64,000 nt of DNA from Collinsella sp. An268 (GTDB lineage Bacteria > Actinomycetota > Coriobacteriia > Coriobacteriales > Coriobacteriaceae): assembly GCF_002159765.1 (NCBI RefSeq), contig NZ_NFJH01000002.1:1-64000 (forward strand), given 5' to 3'. Under the pieces are notes generated by a model, which was not told the origin of the DNA, made no database searches, and was given only the letters and a program-made list of their open reading frames with translations. Below are positions 48,848 through 58,059 of this stretch, piece after piece; the first letter of the stretch is position 1, and each line of letters begins with the position of its first letter. The position numbers and the translations under genes were made by a program.

Positions 48848-50971
48848 GTGGCGGAGGAGAAGGGGCGGTATCGCACCGAGGGTGCGGACCGGCACGGAGA
48901 CCGGGCGGACCGCGCGGGCGCCCGCGTCCCTGCAGATGCCGAGGTGCCCGTCGAGGGGGTGCCCGCCGGTCTCGACCGCGCCCTGCCGGGCAGCGCCGCG
49001 GCAGCCCGTGCGGCGGTGAGCGCCGAGGGCGTGGAGCCGAGCCTCGTCGAGCAGGTGGCGCTCGTCCCCACGAGTCCCGGCTGCTACCTCTGGAAGGATG
49101 CCGAGGGCACCGTCATCTACGTGGGCAAGGCCAAGAACCTGCGTGCCCGCATGCGCCAGTACGTTCAGCTGACCGACGATCGGCAGAAGATCCCGCTCAT
49201 GATGCAGCTGGTCCGGAGCTTCGACTATATCGTGGTCGAGAGCGAGCACGAGGCCCTCGTGCTCGAGCGCAACCTCATCGGGCAGTATCACCCGTATTTC
49301 AACGTCGACTTCAAGGACGACAAGAGCTACCCCTTCATCGCGCTCACCAAAGGGGACCTCTTTCCCGCCATCAAGTACACCCGCGAGCGGCATAAGCCGG
49401 GCACGCGCTATTTCGGCCCCTATACCGACAGCCGCGCCGCCCGCGACACCATCGACACGATCCGCAAGGTCATTCCCATCTGCATCGCCACGTGCGCGGA
49501 GTGGAAGCGCTGCCGCCGCCTGGCGGAGGCGCACAAGGGCGACGAGGACATCCTCGGCCTCATCATGGCCGAGAAGGGGCGCCCCTGCTTCGATTACCAC
49601 GTGGGGCGCGGGCCCGGCGCGTGCGTGGGCGCCGTCACGCCCGAGGAGTACGCGAGAAACGTGCGCCGGGTGGAGCGCTTCTTATCCGGCAAGCGCAGCG
49701 AGGTGACCGGCGAGCTCAAGGCGGAGATGGCCGAGGCCGCCTCGGATCTCGATTTCGAGCGGGCCGCCCGCATCAAGCGCCGTCTCGAGGTCATCGATGG
49801 GCTCGACGACCGCCAGCAGGTCGTCTTCCCCTCGCGCGTCGACATCGACGTCATCGGCTTCTACCGCGAGGAGACCATCGCCGGCGCGTGCGTCTTCGCC
49901 GTGCGCGAGGGACGCACGGTCCGCAGCTGCGAGTTCATCCTCGACAAGGGGCTCGATGTGGACGAGGAGGAGCTCGTCGGTGGCTTTATCAAGCGATATT
50001 ACGATGAGACGGCGGATATCCCCGCTGAGGTGGACGTGGCCATCGACCTGGCCGACGCCGCGGTCGTAGGGGAGTGGCTCGCCGGCAAGCGCGGGCGCGC
50101 CTGCCAGATCCACCGCCCGCAGCGCGGCGAGAAGCGCCATCTGCTGGAGATGTGCGAGCGCAACGCCCGGCACGCCCTCATGCGCTACATGATGCGCACC
50201 GGATACGCCGACGACCGCACGAACCAGGCCCTGCTCGAGCTCGAGAGCGCGCTCGCGCTGCCGGCGCCGCCGCTGCGCATCGAGTGCTTCGACATCTCCA
50301 CCATCCACGGGCGCTTCACCGTGGCGTCGATGGTGGTCTTCACCAACGGCAGGCCCGACAAGTCCCAATACCGGCGCTTCCGTATCCGGAGCGTCACGGG
50401 CGAGGCCAACGACTTCCTCTCCATGCAGGAGGTGCTCGGCCGCCGCTACGCGCCGGAGCGTATGGCGGACGAGCGCTTTGGCAGCCGTCCGGACCTGCTC
50501 GTGGTGGACGGCGGCAAGCCCCAGCTCACGGCGGCGCTGACGCAGCTCGGCGAGCTGGGGCTCGACATCCCCGTGTGCGGCCTCGCCAAGGCGGACGAGG
50601 AGGTCTTCGTCCCCTGGGACGACACGCCCGTGGTGCTGCCCAACGGCTCCGCCTCGCTCTACCTCATCAAGCAGGTGCGCGACGAGGCGCACCGCTTCGC
50701 CATCACGTTCCACCGGGAGCTGCGCGACAAGGCGATGACCGTATCGGTGCTCGACGAGGTGGAGGGCGTGGGCCCCACGCGCAAGAAGGCCATCATGCGG
50801 CACTTCGGCTCGATGAAGCGCCTGCGCGCCGCCAGCGCGGAGGACATCGCGAGCGTGAAGGGCGTGCCGCGCGAGGTGGCGCAGGCGGTGTTCGACACGC
50901 TGCGCGCTTGGGATGCCGAGCGGGGCGCCGGGCATCATGCCGGTGCGGGCACCGGGCAGCGGGACGCATAA
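48848..50971 (+). CDS. uvrC: Excinuclease ABC subunit C
   Basis: Dual endonuclease that makes the 3' and 5' incisions in nucleotide excision repair. GIY-YIG domain from about residue 76 (GCYLWKDAEGTVIYVGKAKNLRARM), a UVR domain near residue 290, an RNase H-like endonuclease domain (VDGGKPQL) and C-terminal helix-hairpin-helix (VEGVGPTRKKAIM). Start GTG at 48848 gives a 65-residue extension rich in Arg/Ala/Glu that homologues lack; GTG 49031 is an alternative start but has a weak ribosome site. 707 residues. In many actinobacteria rapZ is next; here the sialic acid locus intervenes. Confidence 0.95.
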   Translation: MAEEKGRYRTEGADRHGDRADRAGARVPADAEVPVEGVPAGLDRALPGSAAAARAAVSAEGVEPSLVEQVALVPTSPGCYLWKDAEGTVIYVGKAKNLRARMRQYVQLTDDRQKIPLMMQLVRSFDYIVVESEHEALVLERNLIGQYHPYFNVDFKDDKSYPFIALTKGDLFPAIKYTRERHKPGTRYFGPYTDSRAARDTIDTIRKVIPICIATCAEWKRCRRLAEAHKGDEDILGLIMAEKGRPCFDYHVGRGPGACVGAVTPEEYARNVRRVERFLSGKRSEVTGELKAEMAEAASDLDFERAARIKRRLEVIDGLDDRQQVVFPSRVDIDVIGFYREETIAGACVFAVREGRTVRSCEFILDKGLDVDEEELVGGFIKRYYDETADIPAEVDVAIDLADAAVVGEWLAGKRGRACQIHRPQRGEKRHLLEMCERNARHALMRYMMRTGYADDRTNQALLELESALALPAPPLRIECFDISTIHGRFTVASMVVFTNGRPDKSQYRRFRIRSVTGEANDFLSMQEVLGRRYAPERMADERFGSRPDLLVVDGGKPQLTAALTQLGELGLDIPVCGLAKADEEVFVPWDDTPVVLPNGSASLYLIKQVRDEAHRFAITFHRELRDKAMTVSVLDEVEGVGPTRKKAIMRHFGSMKRLRAASAEDIASVKGVPREVAQAVFDTLRAWDAERGAGHHAGAGTGQRDA

Positions 50972-51034
50972 CGCGCAACGATATATTTCGTGCAAGTAGC
51001 AGGTAATACGAGTCGTGTCAAGGTAGGCGGCGGT

Positions 51035-51088
51035 CCAACTGGTTGTACGGATGCGATGCCAACTGGTATCAGAAGAGAAGATACCAGT
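51035..51088. promoter_or_regulatory. Inverted and direct repeats before the sialic acid operon
   Basis: ACTGGTATC (51062-51070) and GATACCAGT (51080-51088) form a perfect 9-bp inverted repeat with a 9-base gap. CCAACTGGT occurs at 51035-51043 and again at 51059-51067. The half-site GGTAT is reminiscent of the GGTATA repeats bound by E. coli NanR, a GntR-family repressor. No regulator gene is in the locus, so the binding protein is unknown. Confidence 0.55.
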
Positions 51089-51167
51089 GCGATTGTCAAC
51101 TTAAATAATTGATTTACCTGCAGATACCGTTCATGACGGCAATACCCCCTCTCGCCGAGAAGCCCGT

Positions 51168-51204
51168 TTGTTAAGTGGTTGTAACAAGTATGTTAATAAC
51201 AACC
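51168..51204 (+). promoter_or_regulatory. Candidate promoter of the sialic acid operon
   Basis: TTGTTA (51168-51173) and TGTTAA (51191-51196) are 17 bases apart, a plausible -35/-10 pair, about 55 bp before the binding-protein gene. GGTTGT (51177-51182) and ACAACC (51199-51204) form an inverted repeat straddling the -10 and may be another operator. The surrounding 50.98-51.21 kb is clearly AT-richer than the rest of the window. Confidence 0.5.
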
Positions 51205-51257
51205 TAAGCGCGCCCGCACAGCATGGTCGGGTGCGCGCCCTGACGATTGGAGTTTCC

Positions 51258-52868
51258 ATGCGCGAACTGATGAGTAGAAGCCTGTCCCGTCGCACGTTCC
51301 TCGGTGCCGCCGGCGTCACCGCCGCGGTCGCCGGCCTCGGCCTGGCGGGCTGCGGTGGGGACACCACGTCGGGCGGCAGCACGGCGGGCGGCGGCACCGA
51401 GGGCGGCGGCACCATCACCGCCGGCTCCGCGTACGCTCCGTCGGATTACAACCCGACCTCGACCTCCTCGGCGTTCTGCCTAGGCGCCAACTGGCATGTT
51501 CTCGAGGGCCTCTACGGCACCGACCCGCATGACTACAGCACGTTCAACGAGCTCGCCGCGGGCGACCCCGAGCAGACCGACGACACGCACTTCACCATCA
51601 CGATCCGTGAGGGCGCCAAGTTCTCCACCGGCGACGACGTGACCACCGAGGATATCGTGGAGTCCTTCGACCGCACGAAGGCCAACGCCACCTACGCGGC
51701 GTTCCTGACCCCGATCGAGTCGCTCGAGGCGACCGACGACACCACCATCACCGTCACCACCACCATCGCCAACTTCTCGCTGCTGAAGGAGCGCCTGGCG
51801 CTCGTCCGCGTCTTCCCGGCCGGCACCACGGACGACGAGCTCGCCGACACCCCCGTCGGCTCCGGCCCGTGGATGTACGACGCGATCACCGACAACACGG
51901 TCGACCTCGTCCCGAACCCCGACTACAACGGCGATTACCCGGCTGAGGACGCGGGCCTGCACTACGACATCCTGACCGACGCCACCGCCCGCATGACCGC
52001 CCAGCAGCAGGGCACCACGCTCGTCATGGAGTCCGTCACCGCCGACGCCATCGACACCATCGAGGGCGAGGGCTGCAAGGTCGACAAGGTCCAGGGCTTC
52101 GGCACCCGCTTCATCATGTTCAACACCACCAAGGCGCCGTGGGACAACGTCACCGCCCGCAAGGCCGTGATGTACGCCCTGAACACCGATCAGATGATCG
52201 AGAACATCTTCACCGGTCTCGCCACCGCCGCCAAGTCCTACATCCCGCAGGACTTCCCGAACTACCAGGAGGCCGCCACGGTCTACACCTATGATGTCGA
52301 CCAGGCCAAGTCCCTGCTCACCGAGGCCGGCGTGACGCCCGGCAGCCTCGTGATCCGCACCACGGACAACACGCAGGCCGAGCAGATGGGCATCCAGGCC
52401 CAGCAGGACCTCGAGGCCCTCGGCTTCTCCGTCGAGATCCGCACCGAGACCTCGCAGGCCACCTACGCCGCCATCGACGGCGGTTCGGATGACTTCGACA
52501 TCCTCATCGCCCCGGGCGACCCGAGCTGCTGGGGCGCCGACCCCGACCTGCTCCTCAACTGGTGGTACGGCGACAACGTCTGGCAGCAGACCCGTACCGG
52601 TTGGGGCGAGTCCGCTGAGTTCGCCCAGATCCGCGAGCTCATGAACACCGCTCTCGGCCAGTCCGGCGACGAGCAGCAGGCAACCTGGAAGCAGGTCTAC
52701 GACATCATCGCGGACAACTGCGTCCTGTACCCGCTCGTCCACGTCCAGACGGTCACCGCTTCCTGGGCCGACCCCGCGACGGCGCCCAACGGCACCGCCA
52801 TCGAAGGCTTCGAGGGCATCGGCACGACCGGCATGAGCTTCATCGGCTGCAAGACGGTTTCGGCCTAA
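51258..52868 (+). CDS. satA: Tat-exported lipoprotein, peptide/sialic acid ABC transporter binding protein
   Basis: Solute-binding protein of the extracellular family 5 (peptide/nickel type), 536 residues. The N-terminus has twin arginines in LSRRTFLG (11-12), a hydrophobic stretch and a lipobox LAGC (Cys32), so it is probably exported folded and lipid-anchored. The linker is Gly/Thr-rich. Family 5 proteins usually bind peptides, but SatA of Haemophilus ducreyi binds sialic acid, and the next genes are sialic acid catabolic. Start ATG 51258 with GGAG upstream. Substrate inferred from context only. Confidence 0.88.
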   Translation: MRELMSRSLSRRTFLGAAGVTAAVAGLGLAGCGGDTTSGGSTAGGGTEGGGTITAGSAYAPSDYNPTSTSSAFCLGANWHVLEGLYGTDPHDYSTFNELAAGDPEQTDDTHFTITIREGAKFSTGDDVTTEDIVESFDRTKANATYAAFLTPIESLEATDDTTITVTTTIANFSLLKERLALVRVFPAGTTDDELADTPVGSGPWMYDAITDNTVDLVPNPDYNGDYPAEDAGLHYDILTDATARMTAQQQGTTLVMESVTADAIDTIEGEGCKVDKVQGFGTRFIMFNTTKAPWDNVTARKAVMYALNTDQMIENIFTGLATAAKSYIPQDFPNYQEAATVYTYDVDQAKSLLTEAGVTPGSLVIRTTDNTQAEQMGIQAQQDLEALGFSVEIRTETSQATYAAIDGGSDDFDILIAPGDPSCWGADPDLLLNWWYGDNVWQQTRTGWGESAEFAQIRELMNTALGQSGDEQQATWKQVYDIIADNCVLYPLVHVQTVTASWADPATAPNGTAIEGFEGIGTTGMSFIGCKTVSA

Positions 52869-52939
52869 CCCATGTCGATGGTCGTCTCCCAGCTGTACCG
52901 GCGAATGCGTCTGCAACTGAGGAGACGCTGAGGCGAAAC

Positions 52940-52972
52940 AGGGCCCGGGCACATCAGGTATGCCCGGGCCCT
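52940..52972 (+). terminator. Intra-operon hairpin after the binding-protein gene
   Basis: A perfect 12-bp GC stem (52940-52951 with 52961-52972) and a 9-base loop lie 71 bases after the binding-protein stop and 36 before the permease. No T run follows. Such hairpins often raise binding protein levels over the permeases by partial termination or by shielding the 3' end. Confidence 0.7.
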
Positions 52973-53007
52973 TCCATTCGCAAGGGAACATAGGAGAGGG
53001 GAGAGCT

Positions 53008-53973
53008 ATGAATAACCTGTTGCGCCTTATCGGCCGACGCCTCATCGCGTTGCCGATCATGGCCTTGGGCGTCACCCTGCTGGTGTTTTTCCTCATGTCC
53101 TTCACCGACCCGTCCATCCCGGCGCGCACCGTCCTCGGCGAGGGTGCGTCCCCGGAGCAGGTCGAGCAGTACATGGATGAGCACGGCATGAACGACCCGT
53201 GGCCGGTGCGCTACGTCGACTACATCGCCGGTCTCGTCCAGGGTGATCTGGGCACCTACGGCAGCCGTCAGACCCCGGTGGCCACCGCCATCGCTTCGGC
53301 GCTGCCCATCACGATGCAGCTCACGTTCTTCGGCCTGCTTCTGGCGGCCGTGTTCTCGTTCACGCTCGGCGTCATATCGGCCCTGTACAGAGACCGATGG
53401 CCCGACCAGATCATCCGCGTGATATCGATCGCGGGCATCGCGACGCCGTCGTTCTGGCTCGCGGTCCTGCTCATCCTCGCGGTCACCCTGGGCGGGCTCA
53501 CCCGCGTGTTCCCGTCTTCGGGAGCGCTGCCGGACCTGTTCGCCAATCCGGCGGGTTACTTCGGCCGCATGCTCATGCCGGCCATCGCACTGGCGTTCCC
53601 CGTCATCGGCCAGATGACCCGTATCGTGCGTACGGCGATGGTCGAGGAGCTCGATAAGGACTACGTCAAGACCGCGCGCGGCGGCGGCATCCCCGAGAAC
53701 ATCGTCATCGCCCGCAACGTGCTGCGCAACGCCCTCATCACGCCCATCACCACGCTCGGCCTGAAGATCGGCTACCTCATGGGCGGCGCCGTGGTCATCG
53801 AGGTCATCTTCGCCCTGCCCGGCATGGGCACGCTCATCCAGCAGGGCATCACCGGCGGCGAGATCATGCTCGTCCAGGGCGTCGTCGTCGTGGTGGCGTT
53901 GGCCTTTGTCATCATCAACATCGTGGTTGATATGCTCTACCTGCTCATCAACCCGCGCATTAGGACGGTGTAG
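53008..53973 (+). CDS. satB: ABC transporter permease (DppB-like)
   Basis: First permease of a peptide-type importer, 321 residues with about six helices. The cytosolic coupling EAA motif is visible in YVKTARGGGIPENIVIARNVLRNALIT, and FALPGMGTLIQQGI is typical of DppB. Start ATG 53008 with GGAGAGGGG upstream. Three bases separate its stop from the next gene. Sialic acid as substrate is from context (NanA, ROK kinase and NanE genes follow). Confidence 0.92.
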   Translation: MNNLLRLIGRRLIALPIMALGVTLLVFFLMSFTDPSIPARTVLGEGASPEQVEQYMDEHGMNDPWPVRYVDYIAGLVQGDLGTYGSRQTPVATAIASALPITMQLTFFGLLLAAVFSFTLGVISALYRDRWPDQIIRVISIAGIATPSFWLAVLLILAVTLGGLTRVFPSSGALPDLFANPAGYFGRMLMPAIALAFPVIGQMTRIVRTAMVEELDKDYVKTARGGGIPENIVIARNVLRNALITPITTLGLKIGYLMGGAVVIEVIFALPGMGTLIQQGITGGEIMLVQGVVVVVALAFVIINIVVDMLYLLINPRIRTV

Positions 53974-53976
53974 GCC

Positions 53977-56040
53977 ATGGTTAAGATTCGTGAGAACAAA
54001 ACCGCTCAGCTCGAGCAGGCCGCCGCGAAGGGCGCGAGGTTCGCGGGCTTCAAGAAGATGAGCACATCGAGCAAGATCTCGCTCATCCTGCTCGTCCTCG
54101 TCGCGCTGTCGGCCATCCTGGCCCCGGTCATCGCGCCGCATAACCCGCTCGAGATCACGCAGGCGTACCAACCGCCCAGCGCCGAGCATATCTTCGGTAC
54201 GGACAACACCGGCCGCGACATCCTGTCGCGCATGCTCTACGGCGGCCAGTACTCGCTCATCATCGGCTTCGGCGCCACGCTCTTCGCGCTGGTGTGCGGC
54301 TCCATCATCGGCGCTATCGCTGCGGTGTCGCGCAAGTGGGTATCCGAGGTCATCATGCGCGTCCTCGACGTCGTCATGTCCATCCCCGGCATCGCCCTTG
54401 CGGCCATCCTGGTGCTCATCCTCGGCAACTCCGTGCCGGCCATCATCTTCTCCATCGGCTTCATGTACACGCCGCAGATCGCGCGCATCGTGCGCGCCAA
54501 CGTCGTATCCGAGTACGGTGAGGACTACGTCCGCGCCGTCATCGTCTCCGGCGCCCGCGCGCCGTGGATCCTGATGAAGCACGTGCTGCGCAACTGCATC
54601 GCGCCCATCATGGTCTTCACCGTGACGCTCGTCGCCGACGCCATCATCTTCGAGGCGTCCCTCACCTTCATCGGTGCCGGCATCGCCGAGCCCACCGCCA
54701 CGTGGGGCAACATCCTGTCCTCCGCGCGCGACGGCGTGCTGCTGGGCCGCTGGTGGCAGGCGCTCTTCCCGGGCCTCGCCATCATGATCACGTGCCTCGC
54801 GCTCAACATCCTCTCCGAGGGCCTCACCGACGCCATGGCCGCCGCGCCCGGCGCCGCGAAGCTCGATGAGAGCGAGGAGGACGCCGAGCAGCGCCGCGCC
54901 GACGACATCCTCGCGGCCGACCCGGTCCGCGCCTACAAGGAGCAGGCACCCGCTCTCGCTCGCCGTCTGGCGGCACTCCGCGAGGTCGAGCTCAAGCGCC
55001 ACGACCGCCACATCCCCGACCACTCGGTCGAGCCCCTGCTCTCGGTGCGCAACCTCTCGATCGGCTTCGAGCACCACGGCGATGTGAAGGTCGTCGACGG
55101 CGTCTCGTTCGACGTGCGCCCCGGCCAGTGCATGGCGCTGGTGGGCGAGTCCGGCTGCGGCAAGTCCATCACCACCAAGGTCATCATGAGCCTGACCGAT
55201 GCCGACGAGCACGTCTCCGGCGAGGTCCTCTTCAAGGGCACCGACCTGGTGAAGCTCACCAAGGAGGAGCACCGCAAGCTCCTGGGCCACGAGATCGCGA
55301 TGGTCTACCAGGACGCCCTCTCCTCGCTCAACCCCTCGATGCTCATCTCCGCGCAGATGAAGCAGCTCACGAGCCGCGGCGGCACCCGATCCGCCGAGGA
55401 CCTGCTCGAGCTCGTGGGCCTCGACCCCAAGCGCACGCTCGAGAGCTATCCGCACGAGCTCTCCGGCGGTCAGCGCCAGCGCGTCCTCATCGCCATGGCG
55501 CTCACGCGCGACCCGTCGCTCGTTATCTGCGACGAGCCCACCACCGCGCTCGACGTGACCGTGCAGAAGCAGGTCATCAAGCTCCTGAACGACCTGCAGT
55601 CCAAGCTCGGCTTCGCCATGATCTTCGTGAGCCACGACCTCGCCCTCGTCGCCGAGGTCGCGAGCGAGATCACCGTCATGTACGCGGGCCAGATCGTGGA
55701 GCAGGCGCCCACGGTCGAGCTGCTCACCAACCCGATCCACGAGTACACGCGCGGCCTTCTGGGTTCGGTTCTCTCCATCGAGGAGGGCGTGCAGGAGGGT
55801 ACCCGCCTGCACCAGGTGCCCGGCTCGGTGCCGAGCCCGGCGGACTTCCCGCGGGGCGACCGCTTCGCGCCGCGCTCGAGCCATCCCACGATCGGCATCG
55901 ACGTGCATCCGGTTCTGAAGTCGCTCCCCGGCCCCGTGTTCCACCGGTACTCCGAGCTTCCCGACGACTACCTCAAGCAGAACGGGCTCAAGCCCTATCT
56001 TGAGACGCTTACCACCACGACCGCTCAGGAGGTGAGGTAG
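53977..56040 (+). CDS. satC: Fused ABC permease and ATPase (DppC-DppD-like)
   Basis: 687 residues. Residues about 30-295 are a DppC-type permease (GTDNTGRDILSRMLYGG, then an EAA loop YVRAVIVSGARAPWILMKHVLRN). A ~60-residue charged linker joins an ATPase domain with Walker A GESGCGKS (390-397), signature LSGGQRQR (495-502) and Walker B LVICDEPTTALD. Permease and ATPase are separate genes in E. coli Dpp/Opp and in Sat systems of Proteobacteria; here they are one chain. The C-terminal tail RFAPRSSHP lacks the cysteines of the usual oligopeptide/HPY motif. It abuts the second ATPase gene with no gap. Confidence 0.9.
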   Translation: MVKIRENKTAQLEQAAAKGARFAGFKKMSTSSKISLILLVLVALSAILAPVIAPHNPLEITQAYQPPSAEHIFGTDNTGRDILSRMLYGGQYSLIIGFGATLFALVCGSIIGAIAAVSRKWVSEVIMRVLDVVMSIPGIALAAILVLILGNSVPAIIFSIGFMYTPQIARIVRANVVSEYGEDYVRAVIVSGARAPWILMKHVLRNCIAPIMVFTVTLVADAIIFEASLTFIGAGIAEPTATWGNILSSARDGVLLGRWWQALFPGLAIMITCLALNILSEGLTDAMAAAPGAAKLDESEEDAEQRRADDILAADPVRAYKEQAPALARRLAALREVELKRHDRHIPDHSVEPLLSVRNLSIGFEHHGDVKVVDGVSFDVRPGQCMALVGESGCGKSITTKVIMSLTDADEHVSGEVLFKGTDLVKLTKEEHRKLLGHEIAMVYQDALSSLNPSMLISAQMKQLTSRGGTRSAEDLLELVGLDPKRTLESYPHELSGGQRQRVLIAMALTRDPSLVICDEPTTALDVTVQKQVIKLLNDLQSKLGFAMIFVSHDLALVAEVASEITVMYAGQIVEQAPTVELLTNPIHEYTRGLLGSVLSIEEGVQEGTRLHQVPGSVPSPADFPRGDRFAPRSSHPTIGIDVHPVLKSLPGPVFHRYSELPDDYLKQNGLKPYLETLTTTTAQEVR

Positions 56041-56880
<840 letters not shown>

Positions 56881-56899
56881 ACGACGGTATCGCTTGCGC

Positions 56900-56929
56900 A
56901 GGGGCGCGCCCTCAGGTGGGCGCGCCCCT
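56900..56929 (+). terminator. Hairpin between transporter genes and the lyase gene
   Basis: A perfect 12-bp stem (56900-56911 with 56918-56929) and 6-base loop lie 20 bases after the transporter ATPase gene. It may end transporter transcripts or set lower expression of the catabolic genes. The following 140 bp before the lyase gene could hold a separate promoter, but none is clear. Confidence 0.65.
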
Positions 56930-57071
56930 CTTGAGAGGCTTCGTGTAACCTCCCGTTGTAGCCCGCCTTCGCATGCGGGGGCGCTACCATGGGATGCCGG
57001 TGCGGCGAAGAAGCCGCGCCATCTGTCAGGGGCGCAGGCACCCGGCCCGCGCCACAGCTAAAGGAGCAATC

Positions 57072-57992
57072 GTGGACAACAAGCGTTTCAGCGGCGTCAT
57101 CCCTCCCGTCGTGGTGCCGCTCACCCAGGACCGTCAGCTCGACGTGCCCTCGTTCGAACGCAACATCAACCGCATGATCGAGGCTGGCGTCGACGGCCTC
57201 TTCATCCTGGGCTCGTCCTCTGAGGTCGTGTTCTCGACCGACGAGCGCCGCACCGAGATCATCGAGAACATGGTCCGCATCGTCGACCACCGCGTGCCGG
57301 TGCTCGCGGGCATCATCGACACGGAGACCGAGCGCATGATCGAGCACGGCAAGCGCGCCGAGCAGATGGGCGTCGACGCCCTCGTGGCGACCTGCCCGTT
57401 CTACGCGCTCCAGGGCATCAACGAGATCGAGTGGAGCTTCCGCTGCCTGCACGATGCGCTCGACCTGCCCATCTTCGCCTACGACATTCCCGTGTGCGTC
57501 CACAACAAGCTCGACGTGGACATGCTCATCCGCCTCGGCGTCGACGGCGTGCTCGCCGGCGTGAAGGACTCCTCGGGCGACGACGTCTCGTTCCGCCGCC
57601 TCATCATCAAAAACCGCGACGCGGGCCATCCGCTCCAGCTCCTCACCGGTCACGAGGTCGTCGTCGACGGCGCCTACCTCGGCGGCGCGGACGGCTCGGT
57701 GCCCGGCCTCGCCAACGTCGAGCCCTACGGCTACGTGCGCCAGTGGAAGGCCGCGCAGGCCGGTGACTGGGAGACCGTGCGCGACGAGCAGGACCGTCTC
57801 GCCCGCATCATGGAGATCACCTCGGTGACCTCCGGCGTGCAGGGCTTCGGCGCGGGCGTCGGCGCCTTCAAGACGGCGCTCAAGCTCATGGGCATCTTCG
57901 AGACGAACCAGATGCCCCGCCCGGTGCACTCGCTCAAGGGCGAGAACGTCGAGGCCATCCGCCGCGTGCTCGAGGAGAACGGCCTGCTGTAA
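57072..57992 (+). CDS. nanA: N-acetylneuraminate lyase-like protein (DHDPS family)
   Basis: Class I aldolase of the DHDPS/NAL family, expected to split Neu5Ac into ManNAc and pyruvate. 306 residues. The Schiff-base lysine is Lys165 (GVKDSSGD) and the catalytic tyrosine Tyr137 (AYDIP), at the same numbers as in E. coli NanA. The GxxGE loop is GSSSE (47-51) instead of GSTGE, and the substrate-binding pair Asp191-Glu192 is His194-Glu195. So it is divergent, and context (ROK kinase, NanE) is the main support for sialic acid. Start GTG 57072 with AAAGGAG upstream. Confidence 0.8.
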   Translation: MDNKRFSGVIPPVVVPLTQDRQLDVPSFERNINRMIEAGVDGLFILGSSSEVVFSTDERRTEIIENMVRIVDHRVPVLAGIIDTETERMIEHGKRAEQMGVDALVATCPFYALQGINEIEWSFRCLHDALDLPIFAYDIPVCVHNKLDVDMLIRLGVDGVLAGVKDSSGDDVSFRRLIIKNRDAGHPLQLLTGHEVVVDGAYLGGADGSVPGLANVEPYGYVRQWKAAQAGDWETVRDEQDRLARIMEITSVTSGVQGFGAGVGAFKTALKLMGIFETNQMPRPVHSLKGENVEAIRRVLEENGLL

Positions 57993-57998
57993 GCGATA

Positions 57999-58034
57999 GG
58001 GGCGGCGAGCGCTGGCGCAGCCGCCCCCTTTTTT
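57999..58034 (+). terminator. Intrinsic terminator after the lyase gene
   Basis: Stem 57999-58006 with 58020-58027 (8 bp), 13-base loop and a T6 tract (58029-58034). The best intrinsic terminator inside the sialic acid locus. Since the kinase starts 26 bases later without a clear promoter, read-through must be partial or a promoter is hidden here. Confidence 0.85.
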
Positions 58035-58059
58035 CGGCAGGGGGAGAGGAGAGTGTGAG

